DNA from: Ktedonobacteria bacterium brp13
Lineage (GTDB): Bacteria; Chloroflexota; Ktedonobacteria; Ktedonobacterales; Ktedonobacteraceae
Assembly: GCA_015099395.1 (NCBI GenBank)
Contig: AP024096.1
Coordinates: 7,605,485 to 7,669,484 of the forward strand
Length of the DNA stretch: 64,000 nt
Direction of reading: 5' to 3'
The first letter of the stretch is position 1, and each line of letters starts with the position of its first letter. Under the pieces are notes generated by a model, which was given only the letters and a program-made list of their open reading frames with translations, was not told the DNA's origin and searched no databases. Both the position numbers and the translations under genes were made by a program. Positions 1 through 9,001 of this stretch are shown here, in pieces.

Positions 1-1416
1 CTGCTGAACAGCGTGGAAGAGCCCTGGCCAGAGGAAGTGATCCAGGCGAGCGTGTTCATCCCGAGCGAAGCCGAAGCCGATCAGCAGGAGGCAGAATCAC
101 CACCTGATCCTTTGTGCTCATCGGTTGTTTCTGTCTCGAACGTGCAAGCCGGAGAACGTGGGGAGCAGCATCAGCCCGTCACAGAGGAAGAGGTTCGGTA
201 TCCACCGGTTGGTGTGAACGCTGTCCCCAACGAGCATTTGCAACAATGCAGCAGCGATGAGAGATGCCCGTCATCCCAGGTTATTCAGCTGCAACGCTTC
301 ACGATGACGATTGAGGGTGCGATCCGGGCCTACCTTGAGGATCAGGAGAATCGTGGGCGCAGTCGCAAAACAATGGAATGGCACCAGATGGCGCTGGGTC
401 TGTTGCAGCAGTATCTGGTGCGTGAGCGGCACCTTGTCTTCCTGAGCCAGATCACCGAGCAGGAGGCCAGTGACTGGGTGGCGTATCTACAGATGTTGCC
501 AACGAACCGAGGCACGCTACGAGCAGCCAGCACGATTGCGACGTACGCACGCTCCATGCGAGCCTTTGGCAACTGGGTAATACGGCAAGGGTACCTGGAG
601 CGCATGCCCATGGCCAAAGGCTCACTTCCCAAAGGGAAGGAGGTGTGTCTCCAACTCATTGAACCGGACGTGTTTGAACGCTTGCTGCAAGCCTGTGGAG
701 ATGCGAGAGACAACGATGCGCCTGTCGATTGGACCACGGCGCGCGACCGTGCTCTGCTCTGGGTGCTCCTTGACACGGGGATCAGCCTCTCAGAGTTGCG
801 AGCGTTGCGCGTAGGAGATGTGGACGATGTGGACGGTGAGCGAGGCAGGCTGAAGGTTGGTGTGGGCTCCAAAGAACGTTGGATGACGCTTTCAGCACAG
901 GGATGGTCCCATCTCCGTTCCTACGTGGAGCAGTATCGCTGCAAGGAGACAGGACATGCGAGAGGACATGCTGAGGAAGCGTATCTGTTTCTCTCTGAAC
1001 TGTTTCGTCCGTTGACGAGCAATGCGATCACGCTCTTGTTTCATCGGCTCAAGAGGCGCGCAGGCATGACAGAAAAGCGGGTGAGTCCATCAGCGTTGCG
1101 CGATACCTTTGCGGTGCGGTACCTGCAGGCGGGAGGCGAGCCAGAAGCCTTGCGGGAGCAGCTTGGCCTCAAGGACATGGCGGCGGTCAAACGTTATGAA
1201 CGGCTGAGTGCCCAGATGATCGAGAAGGAAAAGCAGAAGGAGCCTGGAGAGGACTATCTCCACACTCTTCAAGAGATGCCTGAGTCAGAGGAACGCTGGC
1301 AGCGCCAGAAGAGACCGCCTTCGGTTGTACGCAAGAAACGTGTGCGGCGAGGTGCAGGCAGGCGCAATGGCTCGGTGGGCAAGGAGCCAGTCACCTTTGC
1401 AGATGATGACCCATGA
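1..1416 (+). CDS. DDE transposase/tyrosine recombinase fusion, C-terminal part (5' end outside window)
   Basis: The reading frame is open to the left edge; a GTG at 13 is a possible internal start but probably not the real one. Residues counted from 13: a low-complexity acidic linker (about 1-100), a SAM-like core-binding domain (about 100-195, with KTMEWHQMALGLL), then a tyrosine-recombinase catalytic fold (about 215-400) ending with the candidate nucleophile Tyr near 395 (VKRYERL), and a basic tail. The linker and both recombinase domains align by eye with the C-terminal half of the fusion genes at 41870 and 48997, so the missing 5' part is expected to encode a DDE transposase. Of the three copies, this is the only one whose recombinase part has no internal stop. 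The first catalytic Arg appears replaced (TGISLSEL against usual TGLRISEL), and the His of HxxR reads as Ser (SALRDTF). Catalytic competence is therefore doubtful. Confidence 0.8.
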   Translation: MLNSVEEPWPEEVIQASVFIPSEAEADQQEAESPPDPLCSSVVSVSNVQAGERGEQHQPVTEEEVRYPPVGVNAVPNEHLQQCSSDERCPSSQVIQLQRFTMTIEGAIRAYLEDQENRGRSRKTMEWHQMALGLLQQYLVRERHLVFLSQITEQEASDWVAYLQMLPTNRGTLRAASTIATYARSMRAFGNWVIRQGYLERMPMAKGSLPKGKEVCLQLIEPDVFERLLQACGDARDNDAPVDWTTARDRALLWVLLDTGISLSELRALRVGDVDDVDGERGRLKVGVGSKERWMTLSAQGWSHLRSYVEQYRCKETGHARGHAEEAYLFLSELFRPLTSNAITLLFHRLKRRAGMTEKRVSPSALRDTFAVRYLQAGGEPEALREQLGLKDMAAVKRYERLSAQMIEKEKQKEPGEDYLHTLQEMPESEERWQRQKRPPSVVRKKRVRRGAGRRNGSVGKEPVTFADDDP

Positions 1417-1757
1417 GCGAGTGTGTCTCAGCTGGACGTCATGAGATGGGTGAGAAGCAGGAGCGGGAGGATCAAGCTACCAGGAGAAGGAGAACCGAGT
1501 GATGTGTTCTCTCTCGTATCAATGACGTTCATATACTGAATATCACGTACTCTGGGGTGATGAGCGCAAGAAGAGCGAGTCGACTGACCGTTTCCAAAGC
1601 AAAATCGAAGAAGACCAACGTCTTTCTGGAGACAAAACGTGTGAAGGAAATGCGTGCAAAAATCTTACGACTCGATACGATTTTCCATAATGGAATGCGA
1701 CTTCATTACATTGAGGCTCACTGTGGTTCATTGTGGCTTTGGAATTGTTGGGGAAGT

Positions 1758-1931
1758 GTAACTACTCAGGTACCCTATAGAGCGTTTTTGAGCTCAAAAG
1801 TGTTCACTGTTGTTCATCAATAGCTATTTAAAGGCCATTTTTGGACGTTTTGCGAGTTATTATTGAGCTTATCACTATAGATGTAGTAGCAGGAATCTCT
1901 AAAGGCACAAAATGTGGTCCTGAGTAGTTAC
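1758..1931. repeat. 174-bp MITE-like element with 13-bp perfect terminal inverted repeats
   Basis: GTAACTACTCAGG at 1758-1770 is exactly inverted as CCTGAGTAGTTAC at 1919-1931. The inside has no convincing coding sequence. Size and perfect ends suit a small non-autonomous transposable element, but no target duplication or parent transposase is visible. The rest of the 1417-1964 gap shows nothing I can identify. Confidence 0.55.
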
Positions 1932-1964
1932 CTTTGAAAGTTGTCAGATCATCGATGAAGCAAC

Positions 1965-4900
1965 TCAGGCTGGCACGAGTCGTAGCGTCACAATCTCATA
2001 TGGCCGCACTGAGAAGGTTACCTCCTGCTTACCGATGCAAAGCTCCTGCTGATTCTGTTCCAATAAATTCGTATGCCATGCTGCCGCCAGCTCGAAACCT
2101 GCAGTGAGTGTGACATTGCCACGCTGCCGCTGGCTTTCATAGAACCTGAGAATAATACCATTGCCATCCTCAGCTCTTTTCACCGTTTCAATGACAATAT
2201 TTGGCTGGTCAACAGCAACGAACGATGGGAAATCGTGATGAGTTATCTGCCTTTCTTTTACTTGAGGCCACTGATCTGCTGCTGCATAGACAATCACGGG
2301 ATCATTCAATGCATACGCGGCACCGATTGTATGCTCGTCCCAGGGGCCTCTGTGCGGTAGGAGGCTATAGGTGAAGCGCTGCTCCCCCTGGTCGGCCTCT
2401 GGATCAGGGTAGGTCGGGCCACGGAGCAAACTGATTTGTATGACATTGTCTCGAATGTCGTGTCCATACTTGCAGTCGTTGAGCAGGCTGACGCCGTAGC
2501 CGCCCTCACTCAAATCAACCCATTTTTGCGCGCAGGTCTCGAAGCGTGCCCAGTCCCAACTGGTGTTGCGATGCGTTGGACGCTGCACATTGCCCCATTG
2601 GATCTCATACGTCGCCACAGGGCTGAGGATATCCACGGGGAAAGCCACTTTCAGCAGGATATGTCGTTCACGCCAATCGATAGTCGTCTCGATATCGATG
2701 CGTGGACTGTTATAACACAGCGCAATACGTTGCGTATACGCGCTGTGTAAGATGCGCCGTTCAATCTCCACGGTTGCTCGTAGTGGACCAGCTTCGACAA
2801 CGCGCACTGACGTTGCCGGGTCGGCAGTCCAATGCTTGTCGTCATAAAATATGTCCACGTCCCAGGCGTCCCAGGCCAAAGGGCGGTCTTCAAATGCCAG
2901 GAACTGATTGGCAATCGCACCGCTCGGCAATACCTCGCGTCGTTCTTCTTTGTCGTAGATCCGCGTGATATCGCCTGCTGCATTTAATTCTATACGCAGA
3001 TAGATATTTTCTAACAGCGTTGGGGTGACCGTTATCCCGGTATCTGGGATTGCTATTTCGCCACTGATTATATGCAGCGCGGTTACAGCGCATGGTTTCA
3101 GTATGCCTGCAGCGATCCATGTACCATTACTGGTTCTTTGCGTATAGATGGGCTCACCATCCTGGCCGCTGGAGAGAGTGTGTTCCGGGGATAACTGTTC
3201 GGGCCAGAATGCCAGATCTTCACGCGCGAAAGAAGATGAATTAATAATGAGCAGATCGCCATCTATCTTTCTGGCGATGCTTTGCAGCGCGGTATCGCAT
3301 GCTTCTTTGCCCAGTTCGCGGATGTCTGCATAGTCTTGTTGCGATTCTACGTAGACATCATGGATACTGCTGCCTGGAATAATGTCGTGGAACTGGTTGA
3401 GGCAAATAATCTGCCAGGCTTTATTAAAGAGTCTGCCAGGGTATGCATATTCTTCATCCAGCAAGGAGGCAAGCGTAGCCAGGAATTCGGCATCGTGGAG
3501 GAGAAACTCGCTCTTGCGGTTTGCTCGCTTGTTGCGGCTCTGGGTAGTATACGTTCCCCGGTGGTATTCGAGGTAGAGTTCGCCATTCCAGGTCGGTAGA
3601 TAGTTTCCGCTGCCAGTTTCCAACTCACGGAAGAAATTGCTGGTAGAATCCTGTCGTATATGTGGTAACGCAGGAAACGCAGCCATTTCACGGATGTTCT
3701 CAAGCATTTCACGCGTTGGACCACCACCACCGTCGCCATGACCAAATGCCATCAACAATGGGGGAGTTATCTCGCCGTGTCCGAGGTCCTTTTGTTTGAA
3801 GTTGTGCCATGTCCCAAGCACCTCTTCCGCGGTAGCCATCGCATTATAGGTGCTCGCGTAGCCATCCGAGGTCGGTACAGTGCTGAAGTGTGTCAGGACG
3901 CGTGTCCCGTCGAGGCCCTGCCACCAGAAACTGTCGTATGGCAATCGGTTGTACTGGCTCCAACCGATCTTAATGGTAAAGAAATATTCTAACCCTGCCT
4001 GCTTAATCAATTGTGGTAAAGCCCAGGCATAGCCGAAGACATCGGGGAGCCAGAGCACGGGTGTTTCGGCATCGGGACCAAAATGCTCGGCAAAGAAGCT
4101 GCGACCGAGAAGAAATTGTCGCGCCAGCGACTCTGGTCCGCTCAGGTTGCAGTCTGCTTCAACCCACATCCCGCCTGTTAACTCCCAGCGTCCCTCGGCT
4201 GCACGCTGCTTGATAGCCTCGAACAGTTCAGGGTAGTCCTGCCGCACATAGTCATAGAGTTGTGGTTGACTCTGCGTAAAGTGATAATCTGGAAACTGTT
4301 CCATCAAGCGCAGTACAGTATGGAAGGTGCGTCCGGCCTTCCGACGCGTTTGTCCCAATGTCCAGAGCCAGGCCACATCAAGGTGCGCGTGTCCCGTTGC
4401 TACGACTGTGACATCTAGTGGCGCACCTGCCTGAGAAATAGCTGAACGTAATGCAACATGCGCGGGAGCGATGCTGGCGTAAAAAGCGTCGCTGAAGGGT
4501 TCTCTTGTATCCAGGGTGGTAAAGGCGCCATCTAGAGCATGCAGGAGTTTTCCACGCGCTGGCGCATTTTCGTCCAGCATTCTGGCAGCACCCAGCGCAA
4601 CGCGCGCAGTAGCAACGAAATCGCGTGTCGGCTGATCGATTTGTACAATCTCGCAGGGACGCATAGAAGGACGGTTCCCCTCTGCTCCGCTCGTCCAGCC
4701 ATGCAGGGCCAGGGTATGAGCCTGTCCATCCTGCCAGCACGCTTGCAAGAGTATTTCCTGGTGATAGCGGTCGCAGGCTGCGTAGGGAATCCCATCGATG
4801 TAAGCCAGCGCTTCCGGATGAACAAAATCGCCGGCCTCACCCAGTGGCAAATACAGGGCAATTGGCTTGTTGCTATCCCAATCAACGGGAATCTGAAAAT

Positions 4901-5156
4901 GGCTGCGCAGGACAAAATTTGTCTGCCATTGAGCCCAGTAGGTACCTGCCTCGATGATCTGCCAGGCGCTATCATCGACATCTGCGCCGATCAGCGGCGC
5001 GGGACTGTCCCGGGCACCTGGTAGCGTCGTGAAGCGGAATGCGGGAATGGTATGCCGTTGTTGGTAAACGAGAGGTTCGATTAATGCCAGGCGCTGTGTA
5101 ATCTTTTGAATAGTCCAGCGAGTTTGGTGAATCACAGAATACTCCTTAATAATCAT
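1965..5156 (-). CDS. Alpha-mannosidase, glycoside hydrolase family 38
   Basis: A 1063-residue cytoplasmic-type enzyme that would remove alpha-linked mannose from imported oligosaccharides. The N-terminal beta-sandwich is followed by the GH38 barrel at about residues 250-510. The metal-binding HAHLDVAWLW is near 255. The catalytic Asp lies in WLPDVFGYAWALPQ near 370, as expected for the GH38 retaining nucleophile. A further metal-ligand His lies in NQFHDIIPGSS near 590. The C-terminal part is the usual all-beta region. Length matches bacterial and fungal class II/III alpha-mannosidases. There is no signal peptide. It is the last gene of the leftward glycan operon, about 125 bases after the hydrolase gene ending at 5283. 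Confidence 0.93.
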   Translation of the reverse strand: MIIKEYSVIHQTRWTIQKITQRLALIEPLVYQQRHTIPAFRFTTLPGARDSPAPLIGADVDDSAWQIIEAGTYWAQWQTNFVLRSHFQIPVDWDSNKPIALYLPLGEAGDFVHPEALAYIDGIPYAACDRYHQEILLQACWQDGQAHTLALHGWTSGAEGNRPSMRPCEIVQIDQPTRDFVATARVALGAARMLDENAPARGKLLHALDGAFTTLDTREPFSDAFYASIAPAHVALRSAISQAGAPLDVTVVATGHAHLDVAWLWTLGQTRRKAGRTFHTVLRLMEQFPDYHFTQSQPQLYDYVRQDYPELFEAIKQRAAEGRWELTGGMWVEADCNLSGPESLARQFLLGRSFFAEHFGPDAETPVLWLPDVFGYAWALPQLIKQAGLEYFFTIKIGWSQYNRLPYDSFWWQGLDGTRVLTHFSTVPTSDGYASTYNAMATAEEVLGTWHNFKQKDLGHGEITPPLLMAFGHGDGGGGPTREMLENIREMAAFPALPHIRQDSTSNFFRELETGSGNYLPTWNGELYLEYHRGTYTTQSRNKRANRKSEFLLHDAEFLATLASLLDEEYAYPGRLFNKAWQIICLNQFHDIIPGSSIHDVYVESQQDYADIRELGKEACDTALQSIARKIDGDLLIINSSSFAREDLAFWPEQLSPEHTLSSGQDGEPIYTQRTSNGTWIAAGILKPCAVTALHIISGEIAIPDTGITVTPTLLENIYLRIELNAAGDITRIYDKEERREVLPSGAIANQFLAFEDRPLAWDAWDVDIFYDDKHWTADPATSVRVVEAGPLRATVEIERRILHSAYTQRIALCYNSPRIDIETTIDWRERHILLKVAFPVDILSPVATYEIQWGNVQRPTHRNTSWDWARFETCAQKWVDLSEGGYGVSLLNDCKYGHDIRDNVIQISLLRGPTYPDPEADQGEQRFTYSLLPHRGPWDEHTIGAAYALNDPVIVYAAADQWPQVKERQITHHDFPSFVAVDQPNIVIETVKRAEDGNGIILRFYESQRQRGNVTLTAGFELAAAWHTNLLEQNQQELCIGKQEVTFSVRPYEIVTLRLVPA

Positions 5157-5282
5157 GTCATTTATTGATCTAGAGATTGTAAATTATATGCAAGCCAGTT
5201 TCCTCCTTTCCGCCTGTGCTTGCAATCAAGATCCCTTTGCTATATGGTGCAAAATGTAGTGTTTAACGCGATCAAAGAAGGG

Positions 5283-8200
5283 TTAGTCTGCGAGTACCTT
5301 CATTTGATCGAAACGACCGGTTGTTCCCCAGACGCGCACTCCGACCTTCCCGCTAGACCAGGTACCGTCAGTACCAGATCCAAGCGTCGCCCAGGTATTG
5401 CCATTATCTGTCGAGTAGGACATGGTAAGCGTACTGCCGTTCATGTTGAAACGAACGAGATAATACGTATTGGCCGACCAATTGAAAGTGCCGCTGGCGA
5501 TCTGGCTCCAACTTCCTCCATCGTTCTTCCAGATATCCCAGGTATTGCCGCTTTTTAGCTCGGCTTGATAGAAGTGACTTCCATCCTGAACGCGCCCCAG
5601 GATACAGATACCGGCATTGCCTGAACTGCTAGCAACAATGTACGCCTGGACGCTATAATTTGCCCAGGAACTCCCGGCAAGCGAGATATTCTCTGTAGTA
5701 TTGGAGCCACAATACTCTTTTGAGTTACTACCGACCTGACAGACCGACCACGAACCGTCGTAGGGGGCCCACTGATTGGCATTACCACTCTCAAAGTCGT
5801 CATAGAACAACTGTTGACCAGGATAGGACGTGATAAGCTCCATATAGTCTATATTGACACCACCCTGATCTCCAGCACCGGAGTTATTGGTCAACGCAAT
5901 CGTATTGTTGAAATCCGAGTTGAGCTTCACCGTGGTTGTGAGCGTGGCGTAGGCGCTCGCACTTCCACTCCATGCTCCAGTAGAGGCAAAACTGAGCTGC
6001 GCGACACGCTGACCGTTGATGAGCAGGCCCTTTGTGGAGGTAGTAGTATTGCCCTGAGCATAGTGAATCAGCAGAGTCGCCGTGCCGCCACTCGGCCCCC
6101 CATCTACGTTGTTCAGGGTAACAGTAGCGCCGCCAATATGCATATTACCTACGACTGCACCTCCCGACGCGAATGAATCAGACTGAATACTTGCACCGCC
6201 TGTAAGCACGCCCGACTCCGCCTCATAGCGAATATCGTTCCATGGCGTCGTGCTGGCCGCGATAGAATAGGGGCTTTCTCCGGCGGCATTGACCGCGCTG
6301 ATCTCGTAGTCATACTTTGTACCATTGTTGATGTTATGGTCTACATAGCTGGTTCCTGTGACCCCGGTGGCAATAGTTGTGTAGCTGGGTTGCGGTCCAT
6401 CAATAGCGCGCTGTACATTATAGGTGACATTCGCTGTCGCCGGCGTCGAGGCATTCCACCAACTGATTTGCGCCTCGGTGTTGCCGGGTTTGGCCGTTAC
6501 GTTCGTAGGTGCGGATGGCGCTGTCAGGGGAGCCTGTGTATCCAGAATATATTGCACCGACTGACCAGGAGCGAGGGTCTCGCTGAGATTAAGGGTGGGA
6601 CCCTGCAAGTTGCGTACATAGCTATGTGCCTGATCATAGGTAGTGCCAGCGCCGAAGCGCTCACCACTATAGACACCAGCCTGCGGCATCTGTACCTGCA
6701 CATTCATCGTAACCGGCGCGGTTCCTTCGTGGTTAAAATTCACGAAGTTGAGCAGAATTTTGGTGGATGTACCACCACTACCGGCCAGCGGGGCCAGCGT
6801 CGCAGTATTTACGGCGCGGAAGTAGACGTGCTGGTTTTGGACAGCCGAGACGTTGTTGTAGGTATAGGTGAGCGGGGCTCCGTGGGTCGCGTAGGCCAGA
6901 GCCAGGCGCCGCTCAGTATCCATGCGCGGATCATCGTTTGTGACCGCGGGCCACTCCTGCGTCGAGAAGGGGTCATTGGACCAGTTATCCTGCATCATAT
7001 TCTGATCGTTGAAGGAAAACGCGGCATGCTGATCAATGCTATCGGCGTAGCCGATTTGTCCCCGCAAGAGGCGATCCCAGGCAGCAGAATTGGTATGATT
7101 GGGGTCCGCGCCAAAGCGGGAGTCGTCGGTGGTATAGTCATAGGCACCCACCTCGGTGGTCAGCATGGGTTTGGGCAGGCCATCGCCGGTAAGCAAGCCT
7201 TGATTGCCATAGGTCAACAGATTTTCAAGGAAGCTCAGGCCGCGTCCACCCTCTTCAGTATTGTAGGCATGGCCGTTGGTCAGAGCCGTGTACTGTTCCA
7301 CTTGCCAGCGGCTGGCAGGATCACGTTCCCAGCCCGAGGGCGTGCCACCAGTGGGTGAGTACGACCAGCCAGGAGCCACCAGTTGCACGTTAGGAGCAAG
7401 GGTTGGCAGGTTATTGTGTAGCCATTGGGCCATCGCGACCTCATTCGCCAGCGGCCAGCCTGCCTGCTGGGAACCGCCGTAGCCTGGTTCGTTATCCAGT
7501 TCGTAGTACTGCATCAGGGAGCCATACGTCTTAAAGAAATTGGTGTACTCAGTTTGTACAGCCTGGGGCAGCGTTCCATCGGCATTGAGTGAATTACCTA
7601 TCAAACCGCCGTTAATATGATCGACAACTGTCTGCATATTGTAGTCGCGCAACATTTGCAGCCAGGCTGTGGCATTGGGTTGCCACGAACTGGTGGTATC
7701 GGTCCAGAAGCTGGAACGAATGGTATTGCCACTATAAGCGATCCCAAGCCATTTCATGGCATAGGGAGCCATGCGCAGCGTATCCTGGTCGTAGGTAAAC
7801 TGATTCTTGACAATGCTTGTTCCGAGATTGGTATAGCGCCCATTCAGCGGCTCTGTGGCCGGCGCGTCCAATGCGGCCAGTTGCAGGTAGTCCCACTTCC
7901 ACCAGAGATACTGATTTTCACTACTGGAACACCAGATACAATTGGTTGCTTCCAGGCGTAACACATTGCTGCCAGCGTTAAGGAATTGCGTGGGAATGTA
8001 GACGCGATACAGCTTTTCGTAAGGGTAGGTGCTGCCTGTACCATTCATGCCCGCGATCTGAATCAGTCCCACCATAATGCCGTTAGAGAAGACCGACATC
8101 TGGGGCATGGATTCATAAGCATCGAGGATATGCACCGCGAACATCACGCCGTATTGCGGTACGCTATTAAGCGTGTAGTTGATCTGCATGGCGGGATTGT

Positions 8201-8609
8201 CTGCGGCGTCAAGTCCCTCGGACATGAAAGACCAATCCGTGCGTGTGCTCCAATCAGAGGGGACAGTCACATTTTCAGGATTGACCGTTTGATACGCAGC
8301 AAATTCAGCTGCGGAATTATCATTCTTGCCAAGTTGCCAGAGCACCGTACTCGCGGGATCGATGACGGAAGAACTACTCCCACTTGAGGCCACTTGGGGC
8401 CGGGGTAGCGTTGTCTTTAAGACAGTAGCGCTGGCTGGCAAAGCCGTAAGAAACTGCCCGATGACTAGAAAGAATACGAGTGCCAGGGCAACCAACCAGC
8501 TGTAGCGAATCTGCCATCGCTGCTCCAATGCGCGACACAGATTGTTAAACGAGGAAGTTCCCATCCATGGGCTCCTTTCTTGTCTTGCTCCCGTATAATC
8601 ATCCATCAT
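5283..8609 (-). CDS. Secreted multidomain glycoside hydrolase (clan GH-A-like catalytic core, FN3, CBM and LamG-like domains)
   Basis: 1108 residues. A hydrophobic segment at about 37-60 (LVALALVFFLVIGQFL) acts as signal or anchor. Next comes a beta-sandwich starting VLWQLGKNDNSAAEF (resembling the third domain of PL4 lyases). An (alpha/beta)8-like core follows at about 260-600, with likely acid/base Glu in ELDNEPGYG and nucleophile Glu in LTTEVGAYDY. Then come an FN3 domain (about 700-790), a CBM6/35-like domain (about 795-930) and a C-terminal concanavalin/LamG-like domain (about 935-1108). I cannot assign a CAZy family. The core is nearly identical to the next gene upstream (9002-12670), so this is a tandem duplication. 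Start choice: the ATG-ATG pair at 8609/8606 matches the MDD start of the paralogue; an ATG at 8564 with AAAGGAG just upstream is the alternative. Confidence 0.82.
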   Translation of the reverse strand: MMDDYTGARQERSPWMGTSSFNNLCRALEQRWQIRYSWLVALALVFFLVIGQFLTALPASATVLKTTLPRPQVASSGSSSSVIDPASTVLWQLGKNDNSAAEFAAYQTVNPENVTVPSDWSTRTDWSFMSEGLDAADNPAMQINYTLNSVPQYGVMFAVHILDAYESMPQMSVFSNGIMVGLIQIAGMNGTGSTYPYEKLYRVYIPTQFLNAGSNVLRLEATNCIWCSSSENQYLWWKWDYLQLAALDAPATEPLNGRYTNLGTSIVKNQFTYDQDTLRMAPYAMKWLGIAYSGNTIRSSFWTDTTSSWQPNATAWLQMLRDYNMQTVVDHINGGLIGNSLNADGTLPQAVQTEYTNFFKTYGSLMQYYELDNEPGYGGSQQAGWPLANEVAMAQWLHNNLPTLAPNVQLVAPGWSYSPTGGTPSGWERDPASRWQVEQYTALTNGHAYNTEEGGRGLSFLENLLTYGNQGLLTGDGLPKPMLTTEVGAYDYTTDDSRFGADPNHTNSAAWDRLLRGQIGYADSIDQHAAFSFNDQNMMQDNWSNDPFSTQEWPAVTNDDPRMDTERRLALAYATHGAPLTYTYNNVSAVQNQHVYFRAVNTATLAPLAGSGGTSTKILLNFVNFNHEGTAPVTMNVQVQMPQAGVYSGERFGAGTTYDQAHSYVRNLQGPTLNLSETLAPGQSVQYILDTQAPLTAPSAPTNVTAKPGNTEAQISWWNASTPATANVTYNVQRAIDGPQPSYTTIATGVTGTSYVDHNINNGTKYDYEISAVNAAGESPYSIAASTTPWNDIRYEAESGVLTGGASIQSDSFASGGAVVGNMHIGGATVTLNNVDGGPSGGTATLLIHYAQGNTTTSTKGLLINGQRVAQLSFASTGAWSGSASAYATLTTTVKLNSDFNNTIALTNNSGAGDQGGVNIDYMELITSYPGQQLFYDDFESGNANQWAPYDGSWSVCQVGSNSKEYCGSNTTENISLAGSSWANYSVQAYIVASSSGNAGICILGRVQDGSHFYQAELKSGNTWDIWKNDGGSWSQIASGTFNWSANTYYLVRFNMNGSTLTMSYSTDNGNTWATLGSGTDGTWSSGKVGVRVWGTTGRFDQMKVLAD

Positions 8610-8960
8610 GCCTGTACGTCATTACCCACAGTCGTAGTGAGAAACATGAAGGATACCGGAACATAAGCTGTATAACGAAACACTTCGCGCGCTTTACTAG
8701 CGAACTGACAACCTTCCTTTGGAAAAGAAGATAGCAATGAGATCCTTTGCATCTCCGTTTTCCATTTCAGGAGGGTCGACTCACTGCCAACATACCAGCA
8801 TATCGACAGACAAACAAAGAGAGAATGACACTACCTCCACCGTATCACTCTTCCCTATGGGCAGACGTTCTATGCGCTCAAGTGAGCACACGGAGCCTGG
8901 CTCACTTCGTCACCGCAAGAGTGATTGGGGAGCGTATTATTGCTCCCAACCACTTCCAAG

Positions 8961-8994
8961 AAACGGCTGCTATTCATAGCAGCAGCCGTTTTTG
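8961..8994 (-). terminator. Hairpin terminator after the 1222-residue hydrolase gene
   Basis: AAACGGCTGCT (8961-8971) pairs with AGCAGCCGTTT (8981-8991) over 11 bases. On the minus strand a short T-rich tract (TTTCTT) follows. It lies seven bases past the stop of the 9002-12670 gene. It may reduce read-through into the second hydrolase gene. The remaining 8610-8960 spacer shows no gene. Confidence 0.55.
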
Positions 8995-9001
8995 GCAGAG
9001 C

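Noticed and set aside
1557-1823. 88-residue frame overlapping the MITE-like element
   Set aside because: Its 3' part runs into the inverted-repeat element and it has no recognisable features.
6336-7358. 340-residue frame on the plus strand
   Set aside because: Lies opposite the secreted hydrolase gene, has no family features and mirrors a similar frame opposite the paralogue.
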